A DNA stretch of 39,437 nt from Deltaproteobacteria bacterium (GTDB taxonomy: Bacteria; Myxococcota_A; Polyangia; JAAYKL01). The translations under genes and the position numbers were made by a program. Below, one piece after another: positions 17,344 through 26,192 of this stretch. How positions within the stretch are numbered: the first letter of the stretch is position 1; every line of letters begins with the position of its first letter. The notes below the pieces were generated by a model. The model did no database searches. It was not told where the DNA came from and saw nothing but the letters and a program-made list of their open reading frames with translations. Location of the stretch: NCBI GenBank assembly GCA_016936575.1, contig JAFGXQ010000076.1, positions 1 through 39,437 on the forward strand. Direction: 5' to 3'.

Positions 17344-19161
17344 CTACAACTGATACCGAACCCCCACCGTAAATCCGGCGGAGTTGGGAAACACCCGGCA
17401 AATACCATCGACACATTTCTCGCCGCCGCGAGTTGCGCCCCCTTGAAGCACGGCCGAAAATGAACGAAACAACCCACTGCCGCTGTAGCCTATCTCACCG
17501 CCGGGAAACCACGAAGACGCGGGGGACGTCACCCCTCCCAGCTGAAGCGGTTGACGGTCGGCTCCCCGCAACTCGTCACTGTACTGCAGCGACACCCCAA
17601 AACGCCAGTGCGGGTTCAGCTGAAGCGCCAACCCGTTATCACTCACCCAGTAGTCATCGTTTCTCTCCATGACCCCCAGCCGATGTCGCCGCAGCATTGA
17701 CGACAGCATCAATTCACTGCGGGACGCAATCCGAATGCGGCCTTCGACCCCGCCGTGCCACAAATACCCGGACCGAACATAGCCGGGCGTCGGAATATCG
17801 GATTTTTCATAGCGTCCGCCGAATGTCATTGTCAGCGATGCGTCACGACGGCGCCCTTTCTGTTCAATACTCAGCAGCGGATGCACGGTCAGCACCTCAG
17901 AAAACGCGTCCCATTGCCCATCGGCGCCCACACCGCCCAAGTAGCCCATTACGTTGGAGGATAGCGAAAACCGCGTATCTGTGCGTTTGACAAAAACCGA
18001 TGCATCCATTTTGCCTCCCGCCGCGTTTCCGAGGGACCGTATCACGACCCATGATGGCTCCAGCGTGGGCATCCGGTGATAGGTGACCGATGATTCCATC
18101 GTGTACCCCCCCAGCGCGCTGCGATATGTGCCCTCCGCCAGAAAGCGATGATAAAAAATACCTTCCAGCGTCAACGCAAGCTGAATCCGACGGAAGTAGG
18201 GCCCGGACTCCCATGACAATGAAGAATACACTGCGGCGCCGGTTTCATCCCGCACCGGATCGTGCGCCACCACCCGATAGTTGTCATGCTGCTGCCAGTT
18301 TCCTTCCGTATAAAAAGAAATTCCACCCAATCGCAGCTCGAACATTCCCCCTGCGGTGGCCAGCCGGATACCTGGCCCCTGATCAACCCACAAGCGCTCC
18401 GGTGTAATGCTCTGCGCATCATCGTACCGCGGCTCCACGTACACCCCATGGGCGCCGATACGAATCGCTTCCGCCAGCTGAATCTGTGCGATGAGCGCCG
18501 CAACGCCGTCCCCCGGTTCCGCATCCAACACGCTCTGTGTCACCGGGTCCACATCGGCCGCGTTGGTCGCGCCTCCGTACCCCGCCAGCAGAAAACGCCC
18601 TTCCTTGCGATATTCAAACCCCGCACCGCGCAGGCTGGTGTCTACCCACCCCTGCGTACGCTTCCCAACCGAAAACGCAATTCCCTTTCCGATGGTGAGG
18701 GCCATGTCCCCAAAAAGAATCCGGGAGGCGTCAATATCGTACCGCATCCAGATACGCTCCAACGCCAAATCATTGGTGTATCGATATGTGGTGACATGTT
18801 CTCGGGGCATGCTTCCCGTGGGCGCCTGAATCACAACCGGAGACGCCGGAAACATGCGAAAGGCCAGGGTACCGCCGAAACGAAAGGTGTCCTTTTTCAG
18901 TTGCAACGTCAGGTCATCCACAAAATAGCCGCGATTGTCGTCTTCACCCAGCGCGGTCTCGCTTGCGGTCACGCCATTGTTTCCCACATATCCGAAGGTG
19001 GTGCCGTTTTCAATGAGCATGCCTTCTTTTTCATACCCATTCGCCGGGTCATCGTCGGGTACCTGCGCCGAGGCGTTGCCTGAAAACAGGAAGAACACCC
19101 CCATCCCCAGCACTGCAGATGCAACGAACCATATTCTCGCCATGGGAAAACGCACCGACAT
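17344..19161 (-). CDS. Outer-membrane beta-barrel protein (DUF6029-like)
   Basis: A 605-residue exported protein. A signal peptide ends near GNASA-QV (~residue 32). The rest is rich in alternating aromatic and polar strands and ends SAGFTVGVRYQL, as expected for an outer-membrane barrel. The segment GDMALTIGKGIAFSVGKR followed by DTSLRGAGFEYR resembles the DUF6029 family as I remember it; that link needs a profile search. Function unknown. The ATG overlaps the last base of the rnr stop (TAATG). An internal ATG at 19143 lacks a ribosome site. EI24 follows after 15 nt. A single Cys pair sits near the C-terminus (EKCVDGICR). Confidence 0.7.
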   Translation of the reverse strand: MSVRFPMARIWFVASAVLGMGVFFLFSGNASAQVPDDDPANGYEKEGMLIENGTTFGYVGNNGVTASETALGEDDNRGYFVDDLTLQLKKDTFRFGGTLAFRMFPASPVVIQAPTGSMPREHVTTYRYTNDLALERIWMRYDIDASRILFGDMALTIGKGIAFSVGKRTQGWVDTSLRGAGFEYRKEGRFLLAGYGGATNAADVDPVTQSVLDAEPGDGVAALIAQIQLAEAIRIGAHGVYVEPRYDDAQSITPERLWVDQGPGIRLATAGGMFELRLGGISFYTEGNWQQHDNYRVVAHDPVRDETGAAVYSSLSWESGPYFRRIQLALTLEGIFYHRFLAEGTYRSALGGYTMESSVTYHRMPTLEPSWVVIRSLGNAAGGKMDASVFVKRTDTRFSLSSNVMGYLGGVGADGQWDAFSEVLTVHPLLSIEQKGRRRDASLTMTFGGRYEKSDIPTPGYVRSGYLWHGGVEGRIRIASRSELMLSSMLRRHRLGVMERNDDYWVSDNGLALQLNPHWRFGVSLQYSDELRGADRQPLQLGGVTSPASSWFPGGEIGYSGSGLFRSFSAVLQGGATRGGEKCVDGICRVFPNSAGFTVGVRYQL

Positions 19162-21494
19162 TATCTTTTTTTATTTTTCGACCGGCTTTTTCCGCGGAAG
19201 GTTCGTCCGGTTGGCTGGGATCCGCCTCGCCGACCGTGCCTGTCGGAACGGCGCAGCATGCTCGCCCCTTTTCGCGGCGGCTTACGCACTTCGGGGGCCT
19301 GATCCGCATTACGCGCGCCATTGTGATAAAACAGTTCCGACAGGCCGTCCTCTTTCACGAATTTTTTCGGCATCCACGAGGGCGACAGCATCAGCTGTCG
19401 TCTTGCGGTATCCACCCCGTCTATGCGAACTTCGATGGAGGTACCGATTTTAAATACCTTGCCGGTGTACTCGCCCCGCACCTTTCCTTCCTCGCTCGAC
19501 ACCTCCCACCAGTCATCACCCAAATCCTGCAGGCGAATGAGCCCTTCAATCAGAAACTTGGGGTGTTGAACAAAAAGGCCGAAATCCGTCACCCCGGTGA
19601 CCACTCCCTGAAACAGCTCGCCCTTCTGGGTTTTCAAAAATTCAAGTACCAGCACCAGGCGCAATTCCGTTTCGGCCGCCTGCGCCGAACGCTCAATGGT
19701 CGTGAATATCGCCGCCGCCTCCCGTTGTTCAGTTTCATACGCGGCAGACGTATCGAACGGCTCTTTGCGAAGCAGCGTTTCAATCAGCCGATGTACCATC
19801 AGGTCGGGATAGCGACGAATCGGGCTGGTGAAGTGGCAATAGAATTTACTGGCCAGCGCAAAATGACCTTCCCGTTCAATGGAATAGGTCGCCCGCTGGA
19901 ACGACCGCAGCACCGCCAGGTTCACCGCGTACGATTCATCTTTTCCGTTCACCTGTTCAATGAGCCGAACCAAGTCGCCCAGTGACGGATCCGGCGACAA
20001 ATCATACCCGCACGCGCCCACAAACTTGGACAGCTGCATCTTTGATTCTTCGTCGGGCTTGGGATGAATCCGGCGAAGGAAGGGAATCCGTTGCTCATCC
20101 AGAATCTCTGCCACCGCCTCATTGGCCTCCACCATAAACATTTCGATGATTTTGTGCGTGTAGGATTCATCGGCCTTATGCGCGTCCTGCACCCGGCCGT
20201 GTTCATCCAGGTCGAGCTCAATTTCGGGCAGATTCAAATGAATCATACCCGCCTGTTTGCGGCGGGCCTCAATCTTTTTCGCCAAGGTATCCATCCGGTC
20301 AAGCAGGGTGACAACCGCATCGTCATATCCATCGACACTTTTATCAATGATGGACTGGGCTTCTTTGTACGTGAGCCGCTTCTTCGAACAAATCACCGCC
20401 TTGCACACCCGCTTCGAAATGCGCTCCCCCTGCGCGTTGTAATCAATGAACGCGGTGCGGGCGAACCGCTTGACCCCCTCCTGCAGGGAACATAAACCGT
20501 TCGAGAGCATCGCAGGGAGCATGGGAACCACGAAGCGGGGAAAGTACACGCTGAACCCCCGTTTTTTCGCTTCGTCATCCAGGGCACTGCCCGTCTCGAC
20601 AAAATGAGCCACATCAGCGATATGAACCCCCAACCGGTATCCGCCGCCGTCCAGTGCAACAATACTGATTGCGTCGTCGTAGTCCCGTGCGGTGTCCGGG
20701 TCGATGGTAACAATGATTTCATCGGTGAGATCTTCCCGATCGGGCGCATCGTCGGGATTGAATTTTTCAAAGGATTTTTCGGCATCGGCAATCGCCGCTT
20801 TCGAGAACTCTTTTTTCATGCCGTACGCCGCCATTACCGACGCTATTTCCGCGGACGGTTCTCCCGCGGTTCCGAACGCATCCATAATCACGCCTTCGGG
20901 AAATCCCCCCTCCGACGGATACCATATAATGTCCACCTTCACTTTGATTCCCGGCTTGCGATACTCGATGGGCACATCACGAATCACGACCGGTTTGGAA
21001 TACCGACGACCGTCGGGGGTGACAAACCAGGTATTGTTGGCCTGCTCCAATGTGCCCACCACCATCGAGGTGCCACGCTCCCGAATCTCGATAACCCTTC
21101 CAGCATACCGGGTTTCCCCGTCCTTCTCATCGGTTTTGGACAACTCGGCAATGACCAAATCGCCATCCTGGGCGCCGGCGGTTTTTCCTTCGGGAACAAA
21201 CAGGTCAAAATGCTGGGTTTTATCTTCGGGGACCACAAAACCGAATCCCCGCGGATTGGAGGAAAATCGCCCCAGCACCTGCCGCTCTCCGTTCGGAAAC
21301 GTCAGCGCCTTCTTGCTGCCGAGCAACAATCTGCCCTCCGCTCGCAATTTTTTAAACGCAGCGCGAAAATCGCCGTAATCCTCGTTGGAAATTCCCATTT
21401 GTCTCGCCAGTTTTCTCGGCTTAATCTGACCATTCGACTCTTTATGGATAAGAAAAGACAGTATTTCTTCTTGATATTTATTTGTATTTGACAT
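19161..21494 (-). CDS. rnr: Ribonuclease R
   Basis: Processive 3'-5' exoribonuclease that degrades structured RNA. It has 777 residues: an N-terminal winged-helix region (~5-65), cold-shock domains (~75-240), the catalytic RNB domain (~255-590), an S1 domain (~635-715, GELFQGVVTGVTDFGLFVQ), and a basic Arg/Lys/Gly tail to the end. The active site is visible in TIDPDTARDYDDAISI (Asp265, 271, 273, 274). The start at 21494 keeps the winged-helix region whole but has no Shine-Dalgarno; the sequence immediately before it (CCCTCC) is pyrimidine-rich and a -10-like TACAAT sits just 6 nt away, suggesting a leaderless mRNA. It leads the OMP-EI24-plsC run. Confidence 0.95.
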   Translation of the reverse strand: MSNTNKYQEEILSFLIHKESNGQIKPRKLARQMGISNEDYGDFRAAFKKLRAEGRLLLGSKKALTFPNGERQVLGRFSSNPRGFGFVVPEDKTQHFDLFVPEGKTAGAQDGDLVIAELSKTDEKDGETRYAGRVIEIRERGTSMVVGTLEQANNTWFVTPDGRRYSKPVVIRDVPIEYRKPGIKVKVDIIWYPSEGGFPEGVIMDAFGTAGEPSAEIASVMAAYGMKKEFSKAAIADAEKSFEKFNPDDAPDREDLTDEIIVTIDPDTARDYDDAISIVALDGGGYRLGVHIADVAHFVETGSALDDEAKKRGFSVYFPRFVVPMLPAMLSNGLCSLQEGVKRFARTAFIDYNAQGERISKRVCKAVICSKKRLTYKEAQSIIDKSVDGYDDAVVTLLDRMDTLAKKIEARRKQAGMIHLNLPEIELDLDEHGRVQDAHKADESYTHKIIEMFMVEANEAVAEILDEQRIPFLRRIHPKPDEESKMQLSKFVGACGYDLSPDPSLGDLVRLIEQVNGKDESYAVNLAVLRSFQRATYSIEREGHFALASKFYCHFTSPIRRYPDLMVHRLIETLLRKEPFDTSAAYETEQREAAAIFTTIERSAQAAETELRLVLVLEFLKTQKGELFQGVVTGVTDFGLFVQHPKFLIEGLIRLQDLGDDWWEVSSEEGKVRGEYTGKVFKIGTSIEVRIDGVDTARRQLMLSPSWMPKKFVKEDGLSELFYHNGARNADQAPEVRKPPRKGASMLRRSDRHGRRGGSQPTGRTFRGKSRSKNKKR

Positions 21495-21500
21495 GGAGGG

Positions 21501-21528
21501 ATTGTAATCTTTTTTTTACTGAACACAA
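21501..21528 (-). promoter_or_regulatory. Possible leaderless promoter of rnr
   Basis: On the minus strand TTGTGT (21528-21523), 16 nt, TACAAT (21506-21501). The -10 ends 6 nt before the rnr ATG, so the expected start site falls on or next to the A of the start codon. This agrees with the missing ribosome-binding site. The -35 match is weak. Confidence 0.45.
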
Positions 21529-21540
21529 CTTCTGATTATC

Positions 21541-21559
21541 TGCGGTCTCCTTGACCGCA
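21541..21559. promoter_or_regulatory. Perfect 7-bp dyad between rnr and the histidine kinase
   Basis: TGCGGTC (21541-21547), 5-nt spacer, GACCGCA (21553-21559). It lies in the 91-nt divergent intergenic region, upstream of the predicted rnr -35 and ~27 nt before the kinase ATG. It could be an operator for one or both genes or a hairpin in the kinase 5' leader. No T-run follows, so it is not a terminator. Confidence 0.45.
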
Positions 21560-21585
21560 ACTGTATTTAATGGAAAATTAGGCAA

Positions 21586-23667
21586 ATGAGTAAGGGAATA
21601 CCACACCTGCCGAACGGCAATGACAACGTGAGCATCGAATCGCTTCAACAGGAGGTCAGGTCGCTCAAGCAGCAACTCCAACAGTTGATGAATTCGGGAT
21701 TTCACGGGGGCAGTCCGCCGGAAAGCAATTCTTCCCCCCACGCGGCGCATTGGTTTCAAATCGCATACCACTCGCCGATGGGGATGCACATGTACCAGTA
21801 TCTGCCCAATGAAACCGACCCCGAGCGCCTTGTTTTCATCGGCGCCAATCCCGCGGCGGATACACTGCTCGGGGTGGACAACCAACAATTCATCGGAAAA
21901 TCCATTGAAGACGCATTTCCCTTGCTGGCGCAAACCGACATTCCGGAACAATATCGCAATGTGGCGAAAACCGGAACCACCTGGCACACCGAACACGTAA
22001 ATTACAACGGTACACAAATTGTCGGCGCATTCGAGGTACATGCGTTTCAAATTGCACCCAATCAGATGGCCGCCATGTTCTGGAACATCACCCAGCGAAA
22101 ACAGACGGAAGAAAAACTGCGCGAGAATCAACACCGACTGCGCCGGCTGACCGACATCATCGATCGCTCCGTCGATATGGTGTCCACCTCCACCATTGAC
22201 GGCACCCTGCAGTATCTCAACCCGGCGGGGCACAGAATGCTCGGACTCAGCGAAGACAGCAATATTTCCACTTTGAAAATTTCGGATGCGCACCCGGATT
22301 GGGCCTTCGATATATTGAAGAACGAAGGGATTCCCGGCGCCATGTCGAACGGACTGTGGCAGGGAGAAACCGCGGTGAAAAATACGGAGGGAAACACCAT
22401 TCCCACCTACCAGACCGTGATGTGCCACAAAGACCCCGATACCGGCGAGGCGGCGTATCTGTCCACCATTATACGCGACATTTCAGATAGCCTGCGCAGC
22501 CAGAAAGAAATTCAACGGCTGCAGCGATTTATGGCCGACATTCTCAATTCGATGCCCTCGGTAATCATCGGAGTGGATGAAGCAGACCGCGTCACCCACT
22601 GGAATCTGAGGGTACAGGAACTCAGCGGCAAAACGCCGCAGGACGTTCTCGGCAAGCCGATAACCGAAGTGTCGCCCAATCTTACTGCCCAGATGGATCT
22701 CATCCACAAGGCCATGGAAACCCGCACCCCGCAAACGCGCCGTCAAATCAAAGTGGTATACGAGCGCGAAATGCGGTTCATAGATGTCACCGTATATCCG
22801 TTGTCCGACTCCGGCGTTGTGGTCCGTGTAGATGACGTAACCGAAAAAGTTCACATGGAAGAAATGCTGGTTCAAACCGAAAAAATGCAATCCGTCGGCG
22901 GTCTGGCGGCGGGGATGGCCCACGAAATCAACAATCCCCTGGCCGCCATATTACAAAATCTTCAGGTGCTCTGCACCCGGTTGGAGGTGGATGTACCGAA
23001 GAATCGCAGTGCGGCCGCCCGTTTCGACATCACCATGGAACAGATGCGTCAGTACATGGAAGAGCGAAAAATCATCGAAATGCTCGATAGAATCAGAAAC
23101 GCCGGATTGCGCGCGTCCGATTTGGTGAGCAACATGTTGTCGTTCAGCCGTCAAAGCTCAGCAGGGGCAACGCCTCAGAATATCCCGGAGCTGATGAAGA
23201 AAACAATCGAGCTGGTGCAAAACGACTACAATCTCAACCATCAGTACGATTTCAGAAAGATACAGATTGCATATGATATTGACCCGTCTGTTCCCCAAGT
23301 TGTATGCGAACCGAACAAGATTCAGCAGGTGCTGTTGAATCTGATTACCAACAGCACCCACGCCATGGTCGACAAAACATTCGATGAAATCGAAAAAGCC
23401 ACACTGAAAATCGGCATACGTCAAATAAATGACGGCAACAGCGTTGAAATTACCATCACCGACAATGGCGTAGGCATGGACGAAGCGGTTTCGAGGCGCA
23501 TTTTCGAACCGTTTTTCACCACCAAGCCGGTTGGTAAAGGTACCGGTCTGGGGCTGGCCATTTGCTACTTTATTATTACCCAGCAGCACAGCGGGCAGAT
23601 GACCGTGGAAAGTGAACCGGGGAAAGGCACGTCATTCCGCATCCAGCTTCCGGCGCACCCCGATTGA
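21586..23667 (+). CDS. Soluble PAS-domain sensor histidine kinase
   Basis: A 693-residue cytoplasmic kinase; no membrane segment or signal peptide is visible. After a short coiled N-terminus (15-36) come three PAS-like sensor regions (about 55-170, 185-300, 310-425; the first two are followed by linkers of the WNITQRKQTEEKL and IRDISDSLRSQKEI type). The H-box is GLAAGMAHEINNPLAA with phospho-acceptor His446. Between the two dimerisation helices there is an extra charged segment of ~35 residues. The ATPase domain has the N-box (NLITNSTHAMVDK), G1 (DNGVGMDE), F (FEPFFTTKP) and G2 (GKGTGLGLAI) boxes. No receiver or regulator gene adjoins it, so it is an orphan. It converges on the DUF4398/OmpA gene. 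Confidence 0.93.
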   Translation: MSKGIPHLPNGNDNVSIESLQQEVRSLKQQLQQLMNSGFHGGSPPESNSSPHAAHWFQIAYHSPMGMHMYQYLPNETDPERLVFIGANPAADTLLGVDNQQFIGKSIEDAFPLLAQTDIPEQYRNVAKTGTTWHTEHVNYNGTQIVGAFEVHAFQIAPNQMAAMFWNITQRKQTEEKLRENQHRLRRLTDIIDRSVDMVSTSTIDGTLQYLNPAGHRMLGLSEDSNISTLKISDAHPDWAFDILKNEGIPGAMSNGLWQGETAVKNTEGNTIPTYQTVMCHKDPDTGEAAYLSTIIRDISDSLRSQKEIQRLQRFMADILNSMPSVIIGVDEADRVTHWNLRVQELSGKTPQDVLGKPITEVSPNLTAQMDLIHKAMETRTPQTRRQIKVVYEREMRFIDVTVYPLSDSGVVVRVDDVTEKVHMEEMLVQTEKMQSVGGLAAGMAHEINNPLAAILQNLQVLCTRLEVDVPKNRSAAARFDITMEQMRQYMEERKIIEMLDRIRNAGLRASDLVSNMLSFSRQSSAGATPQNIPELMKKTIELVQNDYNLNHQYDFRKIQIAYDIDPSVPQVVCEPNKIQQVLLNLITNSTHAMVDKTFDEIEKATLKIGIRQINDGNSVEITITDNGVGMDEAVSRRIFEPFFTTKPVGKGTGLGLAICYFIITQQHSGQMTVESEPGKGTSFRIQLPAHPD

Positions 23668-23691
23668 GTGGTGTGGAGCCGAAACAAATGC

Positions 23692-25209
23692 CTATTTCAC
23701 GATAATCAGCACTTCAATGCGGCGGTTTTTCTCGCGGCCTTCCCGCGTGTTGTTCGGTGCAATCGGTTTGTCCGCGCCCATACCTTTCGCACGTACGCGT
23801 GAGGCTTCAATCCCGCCGATGGTGGTTAAAAATTTCACCACCGCTTCAGCGCGTTCCAGCGACAATCGGAAGTTGCGATCTTTACCGCCCCGAGAATCCG
23901 TATGACCGCTGATCTCCACCTGCGCATCGGGGAACTTGTTCAGCGCAGAAACGATTTTATCGAGCAACCCGAAATTCTCAGATCCGATTCCGGTGCCCCG
24001 TCTTGGAAAATCAAATCCGTGAACACTGATGAGTATGTTTTCATCCTGTCTGGAAACCTCGGCCTCGGAAGGCATGAACAGGGAACCGACATACTCGTAT
24101 TTCTTCTTCTTCGCCGATTCCGCATCGAGCGCCGCCGCGGCGTCTGCGAGGCGTTCCGCCGCTTCCCGCTGAATTTTCGAAATTTCAGATTCGCTCATGC
24201 TGTGCAGTTTGGCCAGCTGTTCGCTGTGTTTTTCAAGAACCGCCGCCAGTTCTTTTTCGTGGGCCTTCTGCAAATCCTCTTTTTCTTGCTCTTTCTGTTT
24301 GATCATGGCGCGCATGTCCGCGATGGACTTGAGCAACCCGGTAATCCCGTTCTGGAGCGCCTGCACCGCTTTGGCGTCAGACTCATCAAACGGCAGTTCC
24401 GCGTCAAGCGACTGATTCACTTTTTCGAGCTGTTCCTGGTGCCAAAGCAGAATGTCTTCCAGTTCGTAGTCCCCGTCGTCAAACATTTTGGCCAGCTCAG
24501 TAATGGCGATTGCCCGACCGGCCAGCCAGATGGTCTGATTGGCGTGGGCGTCGGCTTTCTCTTTTTGAGTACGGTCCGCCTCCAATACCGAGGTAACCAG
24601 TTTCAACTCCTCTTTGGCTTTGTGGAAGGTTTTCGGCGCCCACTCGTCTGCGTCGAGCTCTTCCGCGTGCTTCACCGCCGCTTCCGCAGCCGCTTTTTTA
24701 CCCTCTTTCAGTGCCCGAAGCTCCAATGCGGCGTACATCTCCTGCAATTCCACCCGCATTTCCCGCGCTTTGTTCACCTTGTTTTCTTCGATGAGCGAGG
24801 TGGCATCCCGCAGTTCGGAATCGGCCTTTGCGAACTCATCCACATACAGCCCTTCGGCGCCTTCCAGGATGGCACGCTCGCGGGTCTGCAGGGTTTCTTC
24901 AAACTCTTCTCTGGCCACTTTCATATGGTCGCGAACCTTGGCGATAACTTTCAACCCTTCCTGGGCTTTTTCGTTGGCATCATCTTTCTCGCCGTCCATC
25001 GCGTGGTCCATCGCCTCATCGAGCAGCTCTTTAGCCTGCGCGAAGCCTTCCGGAGCCAACAGGGCACCGTCTTTTCCTTCGGCGTCAGCCACTTCGATGC
25101 TCAGCTGATTCACCTGATCGTAGTGTTTGAGAATATCGCCCCGGGTGAGTTGCGCACCGCCGCATCCCACGCACACCAGCAATGCTACGAAAACAAACAA
25201 CTTTTTCAT
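23692..25209 (-). CDS. DUF4398-like/OmpA-domain lipoprotein
   Basis: A 505-residue predicted lipoprotein. The start at 25209 has AAGGAGGA 4 nt upstream, far better than the longer in-frame start at 25275. The signal MKKLFVFVALLVCVGC has Cys16 as likely lipidation site (C at -3 is unusual). Residues ~20-215 contain three DUF4398-like helical repeats (APEGFAQAKELLDEA, YVDEFAKADSELRDA, APKTFHKAKEELKLV). Then a long charged coiled coil (~270-370) leads to a C-terminal OmpA peptidoglycan-binding domain (EISGHTDSRGGKDRNFRLSLERA to NRRIEVLIIVK). Most likely a rod-like tether between a membrane and the cell wall. Monocistronic by layout; convergent with the histidine kinase. Confidence 0.85.
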   Translation of the reverse strand: MKKLFVFVALLVCVGCGGAQLTRGDILKHYDQVNQLSIEVADAEGKDGALLAPEGFAQAKELLDEAMDHAMDGEKDDANEKAQEGLKVIAKVRDHMKVAREEFEETLQTRERAILEGAEGLYVDEFAKADSELRDATSLIEENKVNKAREMRVELQEMYAALELRALKEGKKAAAEAAVKHAEELDADEWAPKTFHKAKEELKLVTSVLEADRTQKEKADAHANQTIWLAGRAIAITELAKMFDDGDYELEDILLWHQEQLEKVNQSLDAELPFDESDAKAVQALQNGITGLLKSIADMRAMIKQKEQEKEDLQKAHEKELAAVLEKHSEQLAKLHSMSESEISKIQREAAERLADAAAALDAESAKKKKYEYVGSLFMPSEAEVSRQDENILISVHGFDFPRRGTGIGSENFGLLDKIVSALNKFPDAQVEISGHTDSRGGKDRNFRLSLERAEAVVKFLTTIGGIEASRVRAKGMGADKPIAPNNTREGREKNRRIEVLIIVK

Positions 25210-25460
25210 ACATCCTCCTTGCAAAGACAGCAGCATCCTCCGTTGTCGGAACAGGATGATTCTTTCGCTCTGCATTGTTTACAAAATCGTACGTCGATTG
25301 TCGTCTCAAAGCTCCAAAACGTCAAGTAGGGAATAGGTTGCACCAACAGGGAAAAAATACAGTTCCAATTTATATATCCCTCTGCCCCGTTTGCTTGTCG
25401 CGGTTTCGCGGCACCCACTTCCGTATCGATAGAAACCGCAACCCCGTCCTGCGCTTTTTA

Positions 25461-25490
25461 TCGACTCTTCGCAAGCAACTCTGTTATAAT
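25461..25490 (+). promoter_or_regulatory. Extended -10 promoter of the small membrane-protein gene
   Basis: A perfect TATAAT (25485-25490) preceded by TG one base away (TGTTATAAT, extended -10), with TCGACT 18 nt upstream as a 4/6 -35. The start site would be ~25497, giving a 58-nt leader to the TTG start at 25555. The rest of the 345-nt gap from 25210 holds only the leader of the divergent lipoprotein gene; no other gene is evident in it. Confidence 0.65.
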
Positions 25491-25554
25491 GGACATAAGG
25501 CATCTGAAACGGGTTCTTCCGACAGATGCGACGAAATGAAAGAGGGGGATACAA

Positions 25555-25884
25555 TTGATTGCCAACTCGCCGGGTAAATACTGGTTCGTTTGGTTAGGGA
25601 TAGTGGGATTGATTTGTTTTTTGATTATCCCGAAATCCGAAATATATTATCCTGTCTCAACACCTTCCATCCGAATGTCGCATAGCACACCGCCAATCAG
25701 CATTCCAACCGAACCGTCTACCACCACCGCCATTGACGAAGAAACGTTCGGAGTGGCAATTGCTAAAACCCTCGTTCCGCCACTTTCTTTGAACTCCGAG
25801 GGCATACTATCCAACAGAACGGAAACATCCGGCATTCATCTCATGAATCGCCTAGATCGACCGCCGCAATCCATGAAAATCTGA
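25555..25884 (+). CDS. Small single-pass membrane protein of unknown function
   Basis: 109 residues starting at a TTG with AGAGGGGGA 6 nt upstream. The N-terminus has one hydrophobic helix (about 9-26, YWFVWLGIVGLICFLIIP). It is followed by a Pro/Ser/Thr-rich stretch (~32-60) and a tail without recognisable domains. An N-in anchor with a periplasmic tail is likely; cleavage as a signal peptide is less likely because no AXA site follows. I recognise no family. Support comes from the extended -10 promoter, the strong ribosome site and the membrane helix, not from homology. It is the only annotated plus-strand gene between 23667 and 26046. Confidence 0.55.
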   Translation: MIANSPGKYWFVWLGIVGLICFLIIPKSEIYYPVSTPSIRMSHSTPPISIPTEPSTTTAIDEETFGVAIAKTLVPPLSLNSEGILSNRTETSGIHLMNRLDRPPQSMKI

Positions 25885-26011
25885 ACTTCGCAGCCTGAGA
25901 ACAAAATCGTAACGAACCCCACGTGGTTGAATTGTTTTGATTCGGTTCTCAAAAAAGTCTGTCGGCCGGGACGGCACGTGTCTTTGTCAAGATTACAACC
26001 CTACCCGGCGT

Positions 26012-26031
26012 GAATACATAAGTTTGTATTC
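26012..26031 (+). promoter_or_regulatory. Hairpin before the 48-residue ORF
   Basis: GAATACA (26012-26018) and TGTATTC (26025-26031) form a perfect 7-bp stem with a 6-nt loop ending one or two bases before an AAAGGA ribosome site at 26034-26039. It could be an operator dyad or a structure affecting translation of the ORF at 26046. The ORF itself is uncertain. Confidence 0.35.
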
Positions 26032-26045
26032 GAAAGGATTGCAGC

Positions 26046-26192
26046 ATGTCGAAAACTGCACATTTAAATAAATCGGTTGAAATCATCAAAGAGTTCAGCC
26101 GATGTGAAAAATGCATGATCATCGCAGTCAATATCATCATTTTGGCCAAACCGATCATTGTCATTTTATTTCACAGTCTGCTAACCACCTGA
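26046..26192 (+). CDS. Possible 48-residue hydrophobic small protein
   Basis: ATG at 26046 with AAAGGA 7 nt upstream. The N-terminal half is polar and amphipathic (MSKTAHLNKSVEIIKEF), and the C-terminal half strongly hydrophobic (CMIIAVNIIILAKPIIVILF), so it would be a tail-anchored or toxin-like membrane peptide. No family is recognised. It overlaps the tentative 51-residue ORF on the opposite strand by 32 nt, so at least one of the two may be chance. Confidence 0.3.
   Translation: MSKTAHLNKSVEIIKEFSRCEKCMIIAVNIIILAKPIIVILFHSLLTT

Noticed and set aside
21478..22428. 316-codon open frame antisense to the histidine kinase
   Set aside because: Overlaps well-supported PAS and linker coding sequence and has no recognisable motif; attributable to codon bias.
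23902..25329. 475-codon open frame antisense to the DUF4398/OmpA lipoprotein gene
   Set aside because: It mirrors the coiled-coil coding frame: Glu/Lys/Leu-rich helices read backwards give a long Phe/Leu/Gln-rich frame. No ribosome site, and the sense frame has clear domains and a lipobox.
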